Below, in pieces: positions 1 through 11,700 of a DNA stretch of 64,000 nucleotides. The notes beneath the pieces are model-generated. The model was given only the letters and a program-made list of their open reading frames with translations. It was not told where the DNA came from and did not search any database. A program made the position numbers and the translations under genes. The stretch is taken from NCBI GenBank assembly GCA_029168955.1, contig JAPDOI010000446.1, positions 1-64,000 on the forward strand. Reading direction: 5' to 3'. Numbering within the stretch: the first letter of the stretch is position 1; each line of letters opens with the position of its first letter. This DNA comes from Aplectana chamaeleonis (Eukaryota > Nematoda > Chromadorea > Rhabditida > Cosmocercidae).

Positions 1-52
1 TCTCGGCAATCAGAAACCCAGAGAAATCTCGAAATTCTGGATTATTTGTTAG

Positions 53-435
53 TCAACATATTGAGATCACTTCCAGAAAACTAACACGTTGGCGAATAAG
101 AAAAGTAGCTTCGGTCAGCGACCAGAGTTGCAAAACTGTGCGGAATGTTTCGGGATGAGAATGCGGTCCTGCGTTTTGGATCGGAGATTGCAACGCACTG
201 ATGTGGCAGGACACTGATTCATCCAATGCTTCGATTGAGACAATGGTGTGAGAGACAACACTAGGAAGACAACACTCCTCTATTGCTGCAAACTTTCCTG
301 CAGCAAGCTTTGCGACAGTCGTCAGACCGCGAGGGTTGGCATACAAGATCTTTACTAGATGAGGATTCAGGTCAGAGCCGATCCCAGTAGAAAGAAGAGA
401 GCGACACACTCGCCCCTAATTTTCGAAAGTGCCTA
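53..435 (-). CDS. Exon-like open stretch, unknown; possible 3' exon of the TONSL gene
   Basis: Minus-strand open frame of about 118 codons, opening after an AG near 415 with no ATG at the start. It contains LVKILYANPRGLTTVAKLAA, faintly like a leucine-rich segment. Further AG/GT-bounded open pieces lie upstream on the same strand near 590-680, 880-1000, 1080-1240 and 1400-1500. TONSL of other animals has C-terminal LRRs, so these could be its last exons, but no repeat periodicity was recognised. It may be non-coding. Confidence 0.2.
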
Positions 436-1927
436 GAATACAAAACTAACAGAGTACGGCAAAGTACAGAGAGGCCTCCGCTTCCACGGCTACAGCTTCA
501 AAGGAGGGTGAAGACTGTCTTCGACACAGCTCACTTTGGACTATGACAAGGTGGTTATGTCTTAAAAAAAACTATCTACAGATTTGAACGTGCAGAAATG
601 GGCTGAGATTACTTCTGCCAGACGATGAGATGACACCACTACAACCCTACAGAGCACAACAAAATCTTTGCGTGTTTCCTAGGCCATGAGAAGGAAGGCT
701 TTGGAAGCGAGCCACCGGGGCTGCAATCACATCTACTGCCCAGCCTACAACACTATATCCAAAAAAGGCATTTTATTTTGCCAAAGAAATTCCACACTAT
801 GAAAACAGGCAACGCTTGCTGGTAAAGCCCATTACGACGCGAGAACACCTACAGGTATGATCAAGCAGTTCGCTGTTAACATGAAACACGATCTGCTGAA
901 ATAAGCTGTCGACGAAAACCTCCCGATCTCACCTCTCAACAGATGATTACACAGGAAACGGAATAAAATAGATAGTCTTTTTAGCTGAAAACTGCATCTC
1001 CTGTTAATCGTTCAATAACTATTCGTCTGGCTCTTGTGGAAGTTCAGAATAAGTTCCGCACGTGGCATCTTCTGCATGTCTCACGGTGCACGCTTCACTT
1101 CCTTAGATTCCTAGGACACAGCAAACCTGGCCTCTTGATGAGTCTTTGGACATTCTTTATGAATCGTCTATTCTTTCCTTCATGTGACGAGTGTGATGGG
1201 GCTTCCATAATGACCGGTAGGATGCAAGGTACTCTACGGATTATTTAAGGAACATATGTAACCAGCAACAAAAATTTCAGGGTCACACGAGGAATGATCT
1301 GCTGTTGTCTGCGGAGTTCACAAATTGGCCATTGTAATCACGGCGCAAAGGAAGATATGCAATAAAACCTTACCCACGCTCTTGTTCTGAAGGAGCTGCT
1401 TCCTATTCGAGATCACCAACCAGGATCAATGGGAGCATCTACCTAACGTGATCTCTTGCAGAGGAAATTAAATTCGGGTTCCTTGAAACGACGATGCTCC
1501 ACCGTGTCTGATGGGCTGCAAGTCTTCATTCCTTTGAGTACACAACATTCTCACCAGTTACCTGGTGCTGCTGCCTGTAAGTCTCAGACGACTGGACCAG
1601 AATTTAGATGTTACACCGCAGGTGCGAAAGCAAGAAAATGTCACATAAAGGGTTATAAATGACGCTAGTACATCTATTATTGTGGAACACGTGAACGCAA
1701 CTTCTACCACTTCGCTACAATTTTAGAAACTCTCCCAAACGAAGAGAGCCTTTCAGTAGGTTTCACACTCAATTGCAAGGTCTTAAAAGAAGAAAAGCAC
1801 CGAGAAAATTTTCTGCAAACGTTTTAATGCATTTTTTTGCTAGCACGGAGCGCCCCATTGCAACAACTCAATAAAATTGACGGAATGGCTTTTCATGTTC
1901 CTGTTAGTGAGATGAATGCAATGGTAA
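436..1927. other. No confirmed gene or element; scattered exon-like pieces on the minus strand
   Basis: Unique-looking sequence without TIRs or tandem repeats. Small minus-strand pieces bounded by AG and GT are present (for example GAAGCAGCTCC...GTAAGG near 1386-1420) but none shows a recognisable domain. Confidence 0.3.
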
Positions 1928-1928
1928 G

Positions 1929-2070
1929 GCCTAGCCCGCTCGGACGAGTCCGGGCGGAGCAAGGGCGGAGCGGTCGGTCATAGCAGAATATAACAGGAAT
2001 AGGGAGGTTTTTGATATGATAAGCCCGATAAGCTTTATTTCGACTGGCCCAAAATGAGGGAGCAAGGCTA
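1929..2070 (+). mobile_element. MITE family A, copy 1 (about 140 bp)
   Basis: Starts GCCTAGCCCGCTCGG, ends GGGAGCAAGGCTA, with imperfect terminal inversion around GCCTAG. The same core (GCGGAGCAAGGGCGGAGCGG, then GATAAGCCCGATAAGC) recurs in inverse orientation at 6806-6957, 9563-9690 and 62703-62845. No coding capacity. The target-site duplication is not clear. Confidence 0.6.
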
Positions 2071-3159
2071 TATGTGAATAGTCTTTCTGACTCCGATGTT
2101 TTATCGTAACAATTGCATTTCTTTCAGTGATTCACAATTACCACAGGTCGAAACCTGTCAGATTTCTCTTATCTAGACTATCTCTCTTATGTAGGTTCAC
2201 GATGAGGGATTTTAATGTGGAAATATACAACTTTTTGATTGATTTCGGGTTTTGATTCTGTTATATCGACTCACTATTGTATGGTACTCATTGAAAGCTG
2301 CTCGAAAATGCCATCAAAATTAAATTCGTAGGACTCTGAAACAAGTTATGGCTATGCGGCGCTTTGTGCGCGCAAAATTGCTGCAAATCGCGGTTTCTGC
2401 AAAAAGCAAAAACATCTGCTCGGTACGGTACGAGGGAAATTTTCGGCATGATGACGGATCGGAGGCCTGCGCCCCCTCCCCACCCAGAGCCTAAAGCTGC
2501 GCCCCCTCAGTTATCGTCACACCGTACGCCTGAGCCTGCAAAGTTCATCTCAGCGGTACCTGAGACATTTACAAATCTGAGCCCAGATTCGGCTTTTCGC
2601 ATCCACGATATAGGATATCTTCATTGTTACTTTTTTTCGTAGATATGCCTTTAACAAGACTTCTCAAAAGCTTTTTGTGGCACGACTTTGGGCTCACGGG
2701 AGAGCAGATGACATAGAACAGCCCGAATTTTGGGCTCATGGATTTTCGACCGTGTCGATTATGCAAACCAAATTCATGTGTTAGACTTTTCCTGTTGCGT
2801 CGACTAACTTTCTTTCTCAATTCTTACGCAAAACACCAAGTGAATCCTACAAGAAAACACTCAAAATGTATATAATCAAGAGACTTTTGTTCACGTACAT
2901 TCTTATTGAGCTTCTTTTCTCAAGGTGAGTCTCATAATTTGATATGAAAGGCATGCAATACCTTTCATCTAGGATGAAATTATCTTTAATAGGTGGTAAC
3001 CCCGAGTGGACAGAGGATGTACACGGTCCCTTCGGGCAGATCGCAGGCAGGGGAGACCTTGACGGTCCGATTGTGGGCCCATCAGACAGCGATCAATGAG
3101 GCGACGCTTCCACACAGGGCTGATCACGGGCCGGTGGTGCACGGCCAAGCGGGGCGTTG
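2071..3159. other. AT-rich non-coding stretch with short inverted motifs
   Basis: No gene seen. Around 2570-2760 a motif (GAGCCCAAATTCGGGC-like) occurs in both orientations, suggesting an old degenerate element; a related fragment is near 9900. Confidence 0.3.
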
Positions 3160-3164
3160 CTTGA

Positions 3165-4215
3165 TTTTTCGAAATCGGAGCAACCCTCCTCCACCATCTA
3201 AACTTTTTTTAACCTAAAATTTCTGCGATCCCCCCTACGAGACGCGATTTTTGGGCAGTCTATATCTGATTACTAAAACTGTCAGAGACCGAAAATTTGT
3301 TCATAATCGAGCTCAAGCGTCCAAAAAAGAGATGAAAAGATAGATGTTGAGGAAATAGAAGTTGATAAAATTCGTTTCGCCTCTACCCGCGCAGACGAAT
3401 TTTACCAAACAATTGCCGAGGCTCCTCAGTGAGGAACAGAATTGTCGATGAGAAAGAGCAATGGGACGAGGAGATTGAGCGAGAACTGTAGGTAATGAGC
3501 CACATGGGATATTAAGTGAAATTTGAGTCATGAAAATGGTGGAAAAAGGCAAAAAGAGTCCAAGAGGGGGGGGGGAGAAACAATGAGGCCAGAACAAAAT
3601 GTGATCGAGAAGGGTAAACCATGCCGGTAGTCAATCAAATGGTGGTATGGGGGAAGGAATTGGAATCAAGATTAGAGTGTAGCTATCTCTAACCCTCATA
3701 AAATAGCAGCAAGAACTTTCTTAATGTTATTGTGATCATCTGGCAGAAGAAATTTATATGAAACTTTTTGTTGCGATAGATACATTTGACTATGTTCACA
3801 GTAATGAATTCAGAAGAGTATCCATTATGCAAAGCGAGTTTTTCAACTCCCTTAATTTATCAATGAAAAATCCCACCTCAGAACAGACATTGGCTATCCT
3901 CAAGGTCTCCGTGTATATTGTTGAGGCCTTGATGATAACAGGAACTGCTGAATCTGACTGCGGGAATTTCTTAACGAGGAAATCAAAGTCGTCCGTTTTA
4001 TTGTATAAACTAGTCGAAACTCCGTTACTATCTATTTTATATATAAAAACCTGAGCAATCCTACGATCCTTTCCTTTAGTGACCAAGAATACCGAGAATT
4101 TTTGGGATATTTTCACAATTTTTCAATTTTTATAATTGCGATCCTCCCTAACCATCATTTTCGGGCCAAAATTTTTTCGACCCCCCTTGCATAATTTCAC
4201 AACTCCGCTTGACCC
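3165..4215. repeat. Repeat family C, copy 1, split by about 730 bp
   Basis: Both ends match the uninterrupted copy at 49195-49560: cgaaatcggagc...gagctcaagcgtc (to 3320) and gagcaatcctacgatcc... (from 4050). The 3320-4050 stretch is therefore an insertion in this copy or a deletion in the other. The insert has no recognised TIRs and no domain in its short frames. C-rich runs (gatcccccc) near the ends resemble the hAT MITE at 58027-58360. Confidence 0.45.
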
Positions 4216-4640
4216 CGGAATGGTGGACGAACCGCGACACGAGCGCTGTTTCGTCCACCAAAAAACGACCTGCTTTGTGTAAGCGTGGGGAGTCGGCAGC
4301 AGAAGTGCCAAGCATGTGACACCCCCAGATGTCTTCGAGAAAATATCAAAAAAGTTTTAGTTCAATAAAAAAGCACCCTTAAGCAATTTCCTATTTCTGA
4401 TCAGAGGCACTCCCATTCCTTCAAAATGCTACGTCACTAACTATAATATGGTTTACCTCCTTTCTCTAGCATGCCGCAATAAACCTATTATCTCGCAAAC
4501 TTGGAAGTGGTGCGGTTGTTCCTCCATTTTACCATTGCGTTTTCTCGAACACAACCGCTCAACCTACACGAAAAAGCTATTTTAGCAGAGTCACGGCTTC
4601 CCCCCCCCATCCAGCGATTGACGACACTTACACCGTGAGT

Positions 4641-5133
4641 TTAAAGGCAGTGTTCACGATAAAAAATGCGTTTCAGTTTCCACTAGGAATGGGTAGTGGA
4701 GGGGCACAATGTAACGTTGACGTCGAAAGAACGCATGAAAGCGAGCCAGGAAAAGCTCCGAAAGAGCCCGAAGTTGCCACTTCGAGCGCAAGGCAAACCC
4801 CAAAAGCGCAACACACGCCCACCTACGTGAATAAATGAATGCTCAAGTCCGTGAGATCAGCGATGATTCCCTACCATTAGCCCCGTTCTTCCCTTCATTC
4901 TCAACTTCTCCCTTTACTCAGGTCAGCTCGCATACATCGGCTGCAAAAGACGGAAGTTACAAGCCTCGGACAACTCGTCCACCATGTTTCCTTAGCTCAC
5001 TTTTTGAGGGACCATAACCTGTTCCCAGAAGGTCTTGTAAGATTTCAGAGACATCATTGAGATCAGCATGGGGCCGTTTTCAAGACAGGTGGGAAACAGA
5101 GGAACGATTTTCATCGTGAACACTGCCTTTAAA
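4641..5133. mobile_element. TTAA-flanked MITE family B1 (AGGCAGTGTTCACG ends), copy 1
   Basis: A 493-bp element bounded by TTTAAAGGCAGTGTTCACGA and its reverse complement. Two more copies lie at 20368-20863 (inverted) and 40836-41326. TTAA at both ends of every copy suggests a TTAA target duplication (piggyBac-like choice). It sits just downstream of the last certain TONSL exon. Open frames inside are short and not conserved as proteins. Confidence 0.75.
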
Positions 5134-5299
5134 CTTTGAACAAACAATATGTGAATCGAAGAGGCTGGCGAAGAATGAAAGGAACGTCGCCGAGATTAAC
5201 AAGACATGAATTATTTACATCATTTCTACAAATTCTTTGAACATCGAGTTGAAGATGTGATTATTGAATGCAGATGGTCGCAAGATAAGCAAAAGGAAC

Positions 5300-5736
5300 C
5301 TTAGAAAATCTACTGCTGTCCAACCATCGGCATTTCTTTTCACAACGGAGGCTCCATACTTCAATAAGTCTCTAGCAATGTCAATCAAACCTTTATCGCA
5401 AGCTTCCATAAGAGGAGTAATACCACCTCCAGTCTGAAAAAATGATAACAGGGCTCAAGTCCTATAAAAAATGAAACCTTAGAATGAGCAGCCTCTTAAG
5501 AAATAAGGACAAAGCGTGGTCGAAATCACTGTCTTTCACCGACAGAAAGACAGCAAAACAGCACAGAAATGAAGGTAATCTACCGAGTTCTCATCGTCAT
5601 TCAGCACCTCCGTGCTAACTGGATCCACTTTTGCACCAGCCTTGAGTAGAGCCCGTACGTTGTCGCGCATTCCGGCAGATACGGCTTCACTTATTGGAGT
5701 CCAACCACCGTAATCTCGCTTGTTTACATCGTATCC
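5300..5736 (-). CDS. tonsl: TONSL exons 14-15 (ankyrin repeats 2 and 3)
   Basis: Exon 14 (5584-5736, 51 codons) follows TTTTCAG and encodes DVNKRDYGGWTPISEAVSAG and VRALLKAGAKVDP, an ankyrin repeat joined in frame to exon 13. Exon 15 (from 5433, acceptor TTTTTTCAG) encodes GGITPLMEACDKGLIDIARD and LLKYGASV, the next repeat. A possible GTTCCT donor lies at 5299 after AVDFLR. If it is not used, the frame runs 28 more residues to a stop at about 5217. That would make a short protein ending just after the ankyrin domain. Confidence 0.85.
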
Positions 5737-8700
5737 CTGAAAATTTTATGAACCACAACCCTAATTTAACAACGATCTTAGGTTTACACAAGGTGCTGAG
5801 TTGATCGCAAGACGCCTGGCTCCGGGCGAGATTGAACCAGCACATTCCCTTTCCGGGCCCGCCTAACCGCACTGCACCACCAAAGCCCCAGCGCCGCTCT
5901 CACTCAGCTGGTGGGTAAATCTTCACCGAAGCAATCATCCCTAACCCTCATAACGGGATGAAACAGGTATACCGTCATAGACAATATAGCAGTCGTAGAA
6001 CTGTCAGGGCCATGCCCTGTTTAGGTATTACACGATTTTTGAACTTTCGGATGAAAAACATCCAGAAATCATAGGTATTAGGGTAGAATTCAGGTTCCAC
6101 AAGGTTTGCTAAAGGCACAGTTCAACCTCAGAATCGTTTTTCTGCCCAGAGCCCACTACGAAAACGATTTTCTGGTCCCTCAAATATTGTGAATTTGAAG
6201 AGCAAGAATTTCGTGAAGGGGTTGTCTTGGGCCGGTATTTTCACGTCATTCGCGGCCATCGCACTGTAGTAGGTCGCAATATAAAGCTGGACAAATAACA
6301 AATGGAAGAACATAGATTTTGAACGAATCCATCGCCCGGTTCGTCCGTATTGAGATCAGGCTGGGCACGCGTAACGGTTAACCTTAGGGGTTGCGTATTG
6401 GACGTTGCAGAGAGGGCGAAGGGGGGGGGGGTGCCTAAACCGAACATAAAAAAAGAACGAAGTGCATGTTCTGTCGAATTTCAGGAAAAAAATAATACAC
6501 AATATTCTTGTGATTTGCCATATCCTCTTCTCCGCTTCTTGAGGCAAACGCTTAAAAATTCAAATTATTGATAGAGATGCAGGTTGCGTTCGCAATAATT
6601 TTCATAGTTGTTGTCGAAGTTTGTTTTGATGAAGTAATGAACACTATTCTGCTATCTTGCAGCAATTAAGGATTGATGTGGTGTCATGTTTCTTTGGTAC
6701 AACATTCATTGATTACGTGGGTGACTACCGATTCGAGGCAAAGATACAAAGACAGCGCTCAGGAAAGCTATCGTTTAAGGTAAAAAAAATATCAGGAACT
6801 GATGTATAGCCTAGGTCGTTCATTTTGAGCCGGTCGAAGCAGGGCTTATCGGGCTTATCATGTCAAAATCTCCTTATCACTGCTATATTTTGCCATGACC
6901 GACCGCTCCGCTGCTTACTCCGCCCGGACTCATCCGAGCAGGCTAGGCTTTCTTTCGACAGTTTAAAAGTGCAGAAAGCACAGTCAGTATCACAACTAGT
7001 CTACAGATTTTAATTCATGAGAATGTGACTTATGAAGAGAGCCAACTGTAAAAATTGAAGACTGCAAGTTCCTATGAAAGAAGCGAATGATCGTGTCGTC
7101 CTCATTGAGAAGTACCCTGTGCATAAAAACTCGAGTTTTATCCACCTTGAGTGCCGCAATTCCTCGGAGACCCGGCTTGCCGTGCGACATGCTGTTTGGC
7201 CGCAGCTACACAGCGCGCACTGCAGTGGACGCGCACACAATATTAATTAAAAAATGTATTTTATTACAGAACGGGGCGGAGAAAATGATTGAAACTGGAG
7301 TAAATAGGAGAAGGCGGAAATAGGATACTTTCAATGTATCCATTATAGAAATTTAATGTAAACAAACTAAGTTGGAGGGGTGAATTTTTTGGACCTGATA
7401 AGGTTCATTCAAATAAACCTAGTTGATTGAAAACACCATTAAACATGAGAACTAAGAGCATCCTCGAGAAAGAGGAGAATCGGGCAAACATTTAAATAGC
7501 GATAGGTTTGATATTCAATGTGATTTAAGGACCCTAAAACTCGTCCCGGTTTTGTCCCGGTTTTCGGGGTTCAACCGGGACGAGATTTAAGGCCCTTGAA
7601 TCACATTAAAAATCGATCCTATTGAAACCAAAATGTTTGTAAGATTCTCATTTTTCTCACAATATCCTTTGCTCTCTTGTTTAATGCTACATTTGATCAA
7701 CTAGGTTCGTCTGAATGAACCTTGTCACGGCTAAATACTTACCCCCGCTCTAACTTTGTTTGTTTACATTAAATTTCTGAAATGGGTACATCCAAAATAT
7801 ATTACCTTCACCATCTTTCATTTACCTCAGTTTCAATCCTTTTCTCCTCTCCGTTCTGTAATGAAATACATTTTTATTAATATTGTGTGCGCGTCCACTC
7901 CCGTGTGCGCTGTTTAGCTGCGTACAAGCCCCGTATCGCACGGCAAGCCGAGTCTCTAAGGGACTGCGGCATTCTAGGAGGGGAAAACTCTTGTTTTCCA
8001 CTCCCTAAGCATCATATGAATTCTAGCATTGTTCCACAACACAAAATAGTTCTGATTTCCACATCAGAACAACCAAACACATTAACTAATCCTTCATAGG
8101 TTTATAAAAACATTCGACAGGAAAAATTAATTATCGCAATAGTAGTAGTTCTGTTGTTTGTGATTGTTGAATTGTTTTGTAATGAAAATTGTTTTATCTT
8201 TTGTAATAACTTACCGTCTTACTAACAAATTTTCCTCATGGGATTGTTCAGAAGTTTAGAAATTACACTACCTTTTTTGTTGACATTTTCGGAATTTTCT
8301 ATATTCAGTGCTTTTTTATATTCTTGTTTATCAAAATCAGGAAGTCAAAATCATGACTGTTGTGCTCAACTTTTCGGGAAACAGCCGATTTCGATTTCCC
8401 ATAGGGGAGTGCCTGAAAATTACCGAGCTAAGGGGGGTGCATATTCAAAATCGCCATGCCGAAACGTGTGCCCAGCCCTGATTGAGATCGAGAACCTGTC
8501 GATGAGCGTTACCCAATTTTTCCTTTCTGGGAGCGCGGTCGACTTTTCCTCGGCTTTTCTCGACTATTCGAGTGAATTGAGATTTCGCTCTTGGCAGGGT
8601 TGCTATACTCGGCGATCGAAATATAATATCAAAAAAATAACCCCTGAGGTTTGACTGTGCCTCTAAGTGGAAACGTATAAGGTTTATTTATTTTATTTAT

Positions 8701-11700
8701 TTGTTTATTTGAGACGCGGAACAAGTCCACGTAAGCAATACACAACTTGATATAAAATCGTAGAATTACTGAAATATTGAACGCAACTGTAAAACCTACG
8801 CTGAGGAAACAAAGAAAACTGATTAGCCGGAAAATGACATTCAAAAACAAATAACAAAAAGTAATTGTAGAAGTAAGTGGGACAAAAAACCATCAGTACA
8901 AAGTAGATTGAAGGTCAGATGTTTCTTAGAAGGGACTTGAATGCACTCAAAGACACACTCAGAAGGAACTCATTCTCACCTAGAATTTGATTGAACTTGC
9001 TCACGCTACGGTAGGTAAAAAACCCTGACCTAGTTTGTGACCTCGCAATTGGAATATAGAGTCTGAGCTTCCCGCACCTGCTTTTTGAAATGGGAGCTCC
9101 GAAAAATTTTAAGGGGTCTAAAGACAACTTTCTAGTAAGTAATTTGTACATCATTATGAGATCAGCTCTTTTCCTTCTCCTATGAAGACTAGGCAGTTTC
9201 AGAATTCTAGCTCTTTCGGCACCATTGGGCACCTGGGAATACGCGAGTCCAGAACATCTCATCATTAGTTTGCGGGTGTAGTTATTTTGAATGGATTCCA
9301 ATAGGGCAATGTCCTTCTTTTTCACGGGGTTAAAGACTGTGATTCCATTCTCAACTAAAGGCCTCACATAGGTCTTGTAAGCTCGCAGAAGCGCCTGAGG
9401 ATTATCAGTTCTGAGTACCTTAAAAATATTATAGGTGCGATAATTAGCCTTCCTAACCAAGGTTGATAATGAATTTGAACATACTCGATATTCAAAAGCT
9501 ATTACAGCGTGGACCTGATTGACACTGATACTGAATAACAAACGGATCACATAAACATATAGCCATTTCCTCTTTTGAGCCGGACGAAGTATAACTTATC
9601 GGGCTTATCATCTCAAAATCTCATTCTCACTAATATATTTGACCATGACCGACCGATCCGCTGCTTGCTCCGCCCGGACTCATCTGAGGCTCTACTATTG
9701 ATATTCCCTCATAATGAGGATTTAATTAGGCCTCCGAAATCGCTCCAGCCGCGAAGCGGCTGGAGAGGTTTGGTTTTGCCTAGGCCTTGTGATCACTTAC
9801 AATTTTATAAAGTAGTTTGTAAATCCATTAAAACAGATTTCCTGAAGATTTCCTTCCGGATATACTTGCAAGGGTCCAAAACATTCCAGCTGTCAAAAAT
9901 CGGGCCCAAATGGTTCGCAAATAACAAAGTTGTGAGCCCAAAAGCTTAAGAAAACTTCGTGGTGTACGCCGTAGGCCGTGGGCCGTCACGCTTTCCATTC
10001 ACCGCTAATGGGACTCAGTTGTAGCCATTGCCAATGATCGCAGGTGACCAATTGGGAAGGCAGGTGAGTTGATATGAGGTAAGCGCCAAAATAAGTGCGG
10101 GTCCCGATTGTGAGTGCGCCAGACGCCGAGGAAAGTGTGTGGGGCCAAACTGGAAGTGCGCCAAGCGCCGTGGAAAATGTGTGGGACCCGACTGGGTGTG
10201 CGCCAAGCGCCGTGGAAAGTGTGTAGGACCCGACTGGGTGTGCGCCAAGCGCCGTAGAAAGTGTGTGGGACAAACTGGAAGTAAGTCAAGCGCCGTGGAA
10301 AGTGTGTGGGACCCGACTGGGTGTGCGCCAAGCGCCGTGGAAAGTGTGTAGGACCCGACTGGGTGTGCGCCAAGCCAAGCGCCGTAGAAAGTGTGTGGGA
10401 CAAACTGGAAGTAAGTCAAGCGCCGTGGAAAAAGTGTAGGACTCGACTGGATGTGCGCCAAGCGCCGAAATAAATGTGCTGGACCCAACTGTGAGTGCGC
10501 CAAGCGCCGTAGAAAGTGTGTGGGACAAACTGGAAGTAAGCCAAGCGCCGTGGAAAGTGTGTAGGACCCGACTGGAAGTGCGCCAAGCGCCGTGGAAAGT
10601 GTGTAGGACAAACTGGAAGTAAGCCAAGCGCCGTGGAAAGTGTGTAGGACCCGACTGGGTGTACGCCAAGCGCCGTAGAAAGTATGTGGGACAAACTGGA
10701 AGTAAGCCAAGCGCCGTGGAAAGTAAGTAGGACCCGACTGAGTGTGCGCCAAGCGCCGTAGAAAGTGTGTGGGACAAACTGGAAGTCAAGCGCCGTGGAA
10801 AGTGTGTAGGACCCGACCGGGTGTGCGCCAAGCGCCGTAGAAAGTGTGTGGGACAAACTGGAAGTAAGCCAAGCGCCGTGGAAAGTGTGTAGGACCCGAC
10901 TGGGTGTGCGTCAAGCGCCGTAGAAAGTGTGTGGGACAAACTGGAAGTAAGCCAAGCGCCGTGGAAAAAGTGTAGGACTCGACTGGGTGTGCGCCAAGCG
11001 CCGAAATAAATGTGCTGGACCCAACTGTGAGTGCGCCAAGCGCCGTAGAAAGTGTGTGGGACAAACTGGAAGTAAGCCAAGCGCCGTGGAAAGTGTGTAG
11101 GACCCGACTGGGTGTACGCCAAGCGCCGTAGAAAGTGTGTGGGACAAACTGGAAGTAAGCCAAGCGCCGTGGAAAGTAAGTAGGACCCGACTGAGTGTGC
11201 GCCAAGCGCCGTAGAAAGTGTGTGGGACAAACTGGAAGTAAGTCAAGCGCCGTGGAAAGTGTGTAGGACCCGACCGGGTGTGCGCCAAGCGCCGTAGAAA
11301 GTGTGTGGAACAAACTGGAAGTAAGCCAAGCGCCGTGGAAAGTGTGTAGGACCCGACTGGGTGTGCGCCAAGCGCCGTAGAAAGTGTGTGGGACAAACTG
11401 GAAGTAAGCCAAGCGCCGTGGAAAGTGTTTAGGGCCCGACTAGGTGAGCGCCAAGCGCCGAAATAAATGTGCGGGACCCAACTGTGAGTGCGCCAAGTGC
11501 CGTAGAAAGTGTGTGGGACAAACTGGAAGTAAGCCAAGCGCCGTGGAAAGTGTGTAGGACCCGACTGGAAGTGCGCCAAGCGCCGTGGAAAGTGTGTAGG
11601 ACAAACTGGAAGTAAGCCAAGCGCCGTGGAAAGTGTGTAGGACCCGACTGGGTGTACGCCAAGCGCCGTAGAAAGTGTGTGGGACAAACTGGAAGTAAGC

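Larger units (their letters stand above)
6357..8480. mobile_element. hAT-type non-autonomous element, copy 1, with 8-bp TSD
   Basis: Ends CAGGCTGGGCACGCG and CGTGTGCCCAGCCCTG are inverted. The flanks carry the perfect 8-bp duplication ATTGAGAT (6349-6356, 8481-8488), which fits the hAT pattern nTnnnnAn. The 2124-bp interior holds a MITE A copy and a roughly 900-bp palindrome and has no transposase frame. A shorter inverted copy with its own TSD is at 21377-22727. Confidence 0.88.
6110..8666. mobile_element. TTAA-type MITE family B2 (AGGCACAGTCC ends), split by a hAT insertion
   Basis: Left end taaaggcacagttcaacctc at 6110, right end gaggtttgactgtgcctcta at about 8666. The two parts (6110-6356 and 8481-8666) together correspond to the uninterrupted 482-bp copy at 23022-23503. 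The interruption is the hAT element at 6357-8480, with a duplicated ATTGAGAT exactly at the junction. Confidence 0.75.

Noticed and set aside
2569..2820. Minus-strand 83-codon frame
   Set aside because: Lies in a stretch with short inverted GAGCCC/GGGCTC motifs; composition is not coding-like and nothing was recognised.
3796..4116. 106-codon minus frame, opposed by a 98-codon plus frame
   Set aside because: AT-rich inserted sequence between two halves of repeat family C; no domain and frames on both strands.
5818..5887. Functional tRNA gene
   Set aside because: D and anticodon arms do not fold, length is short, and a relative sits in a transposon insertion at 43052-43209.
7887..8099. 70-codon frame also present identically at 21758-21970 (other strand)
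   Set aside because: It is part of the hAT palindrome in both places; conservation comes from the shared element.
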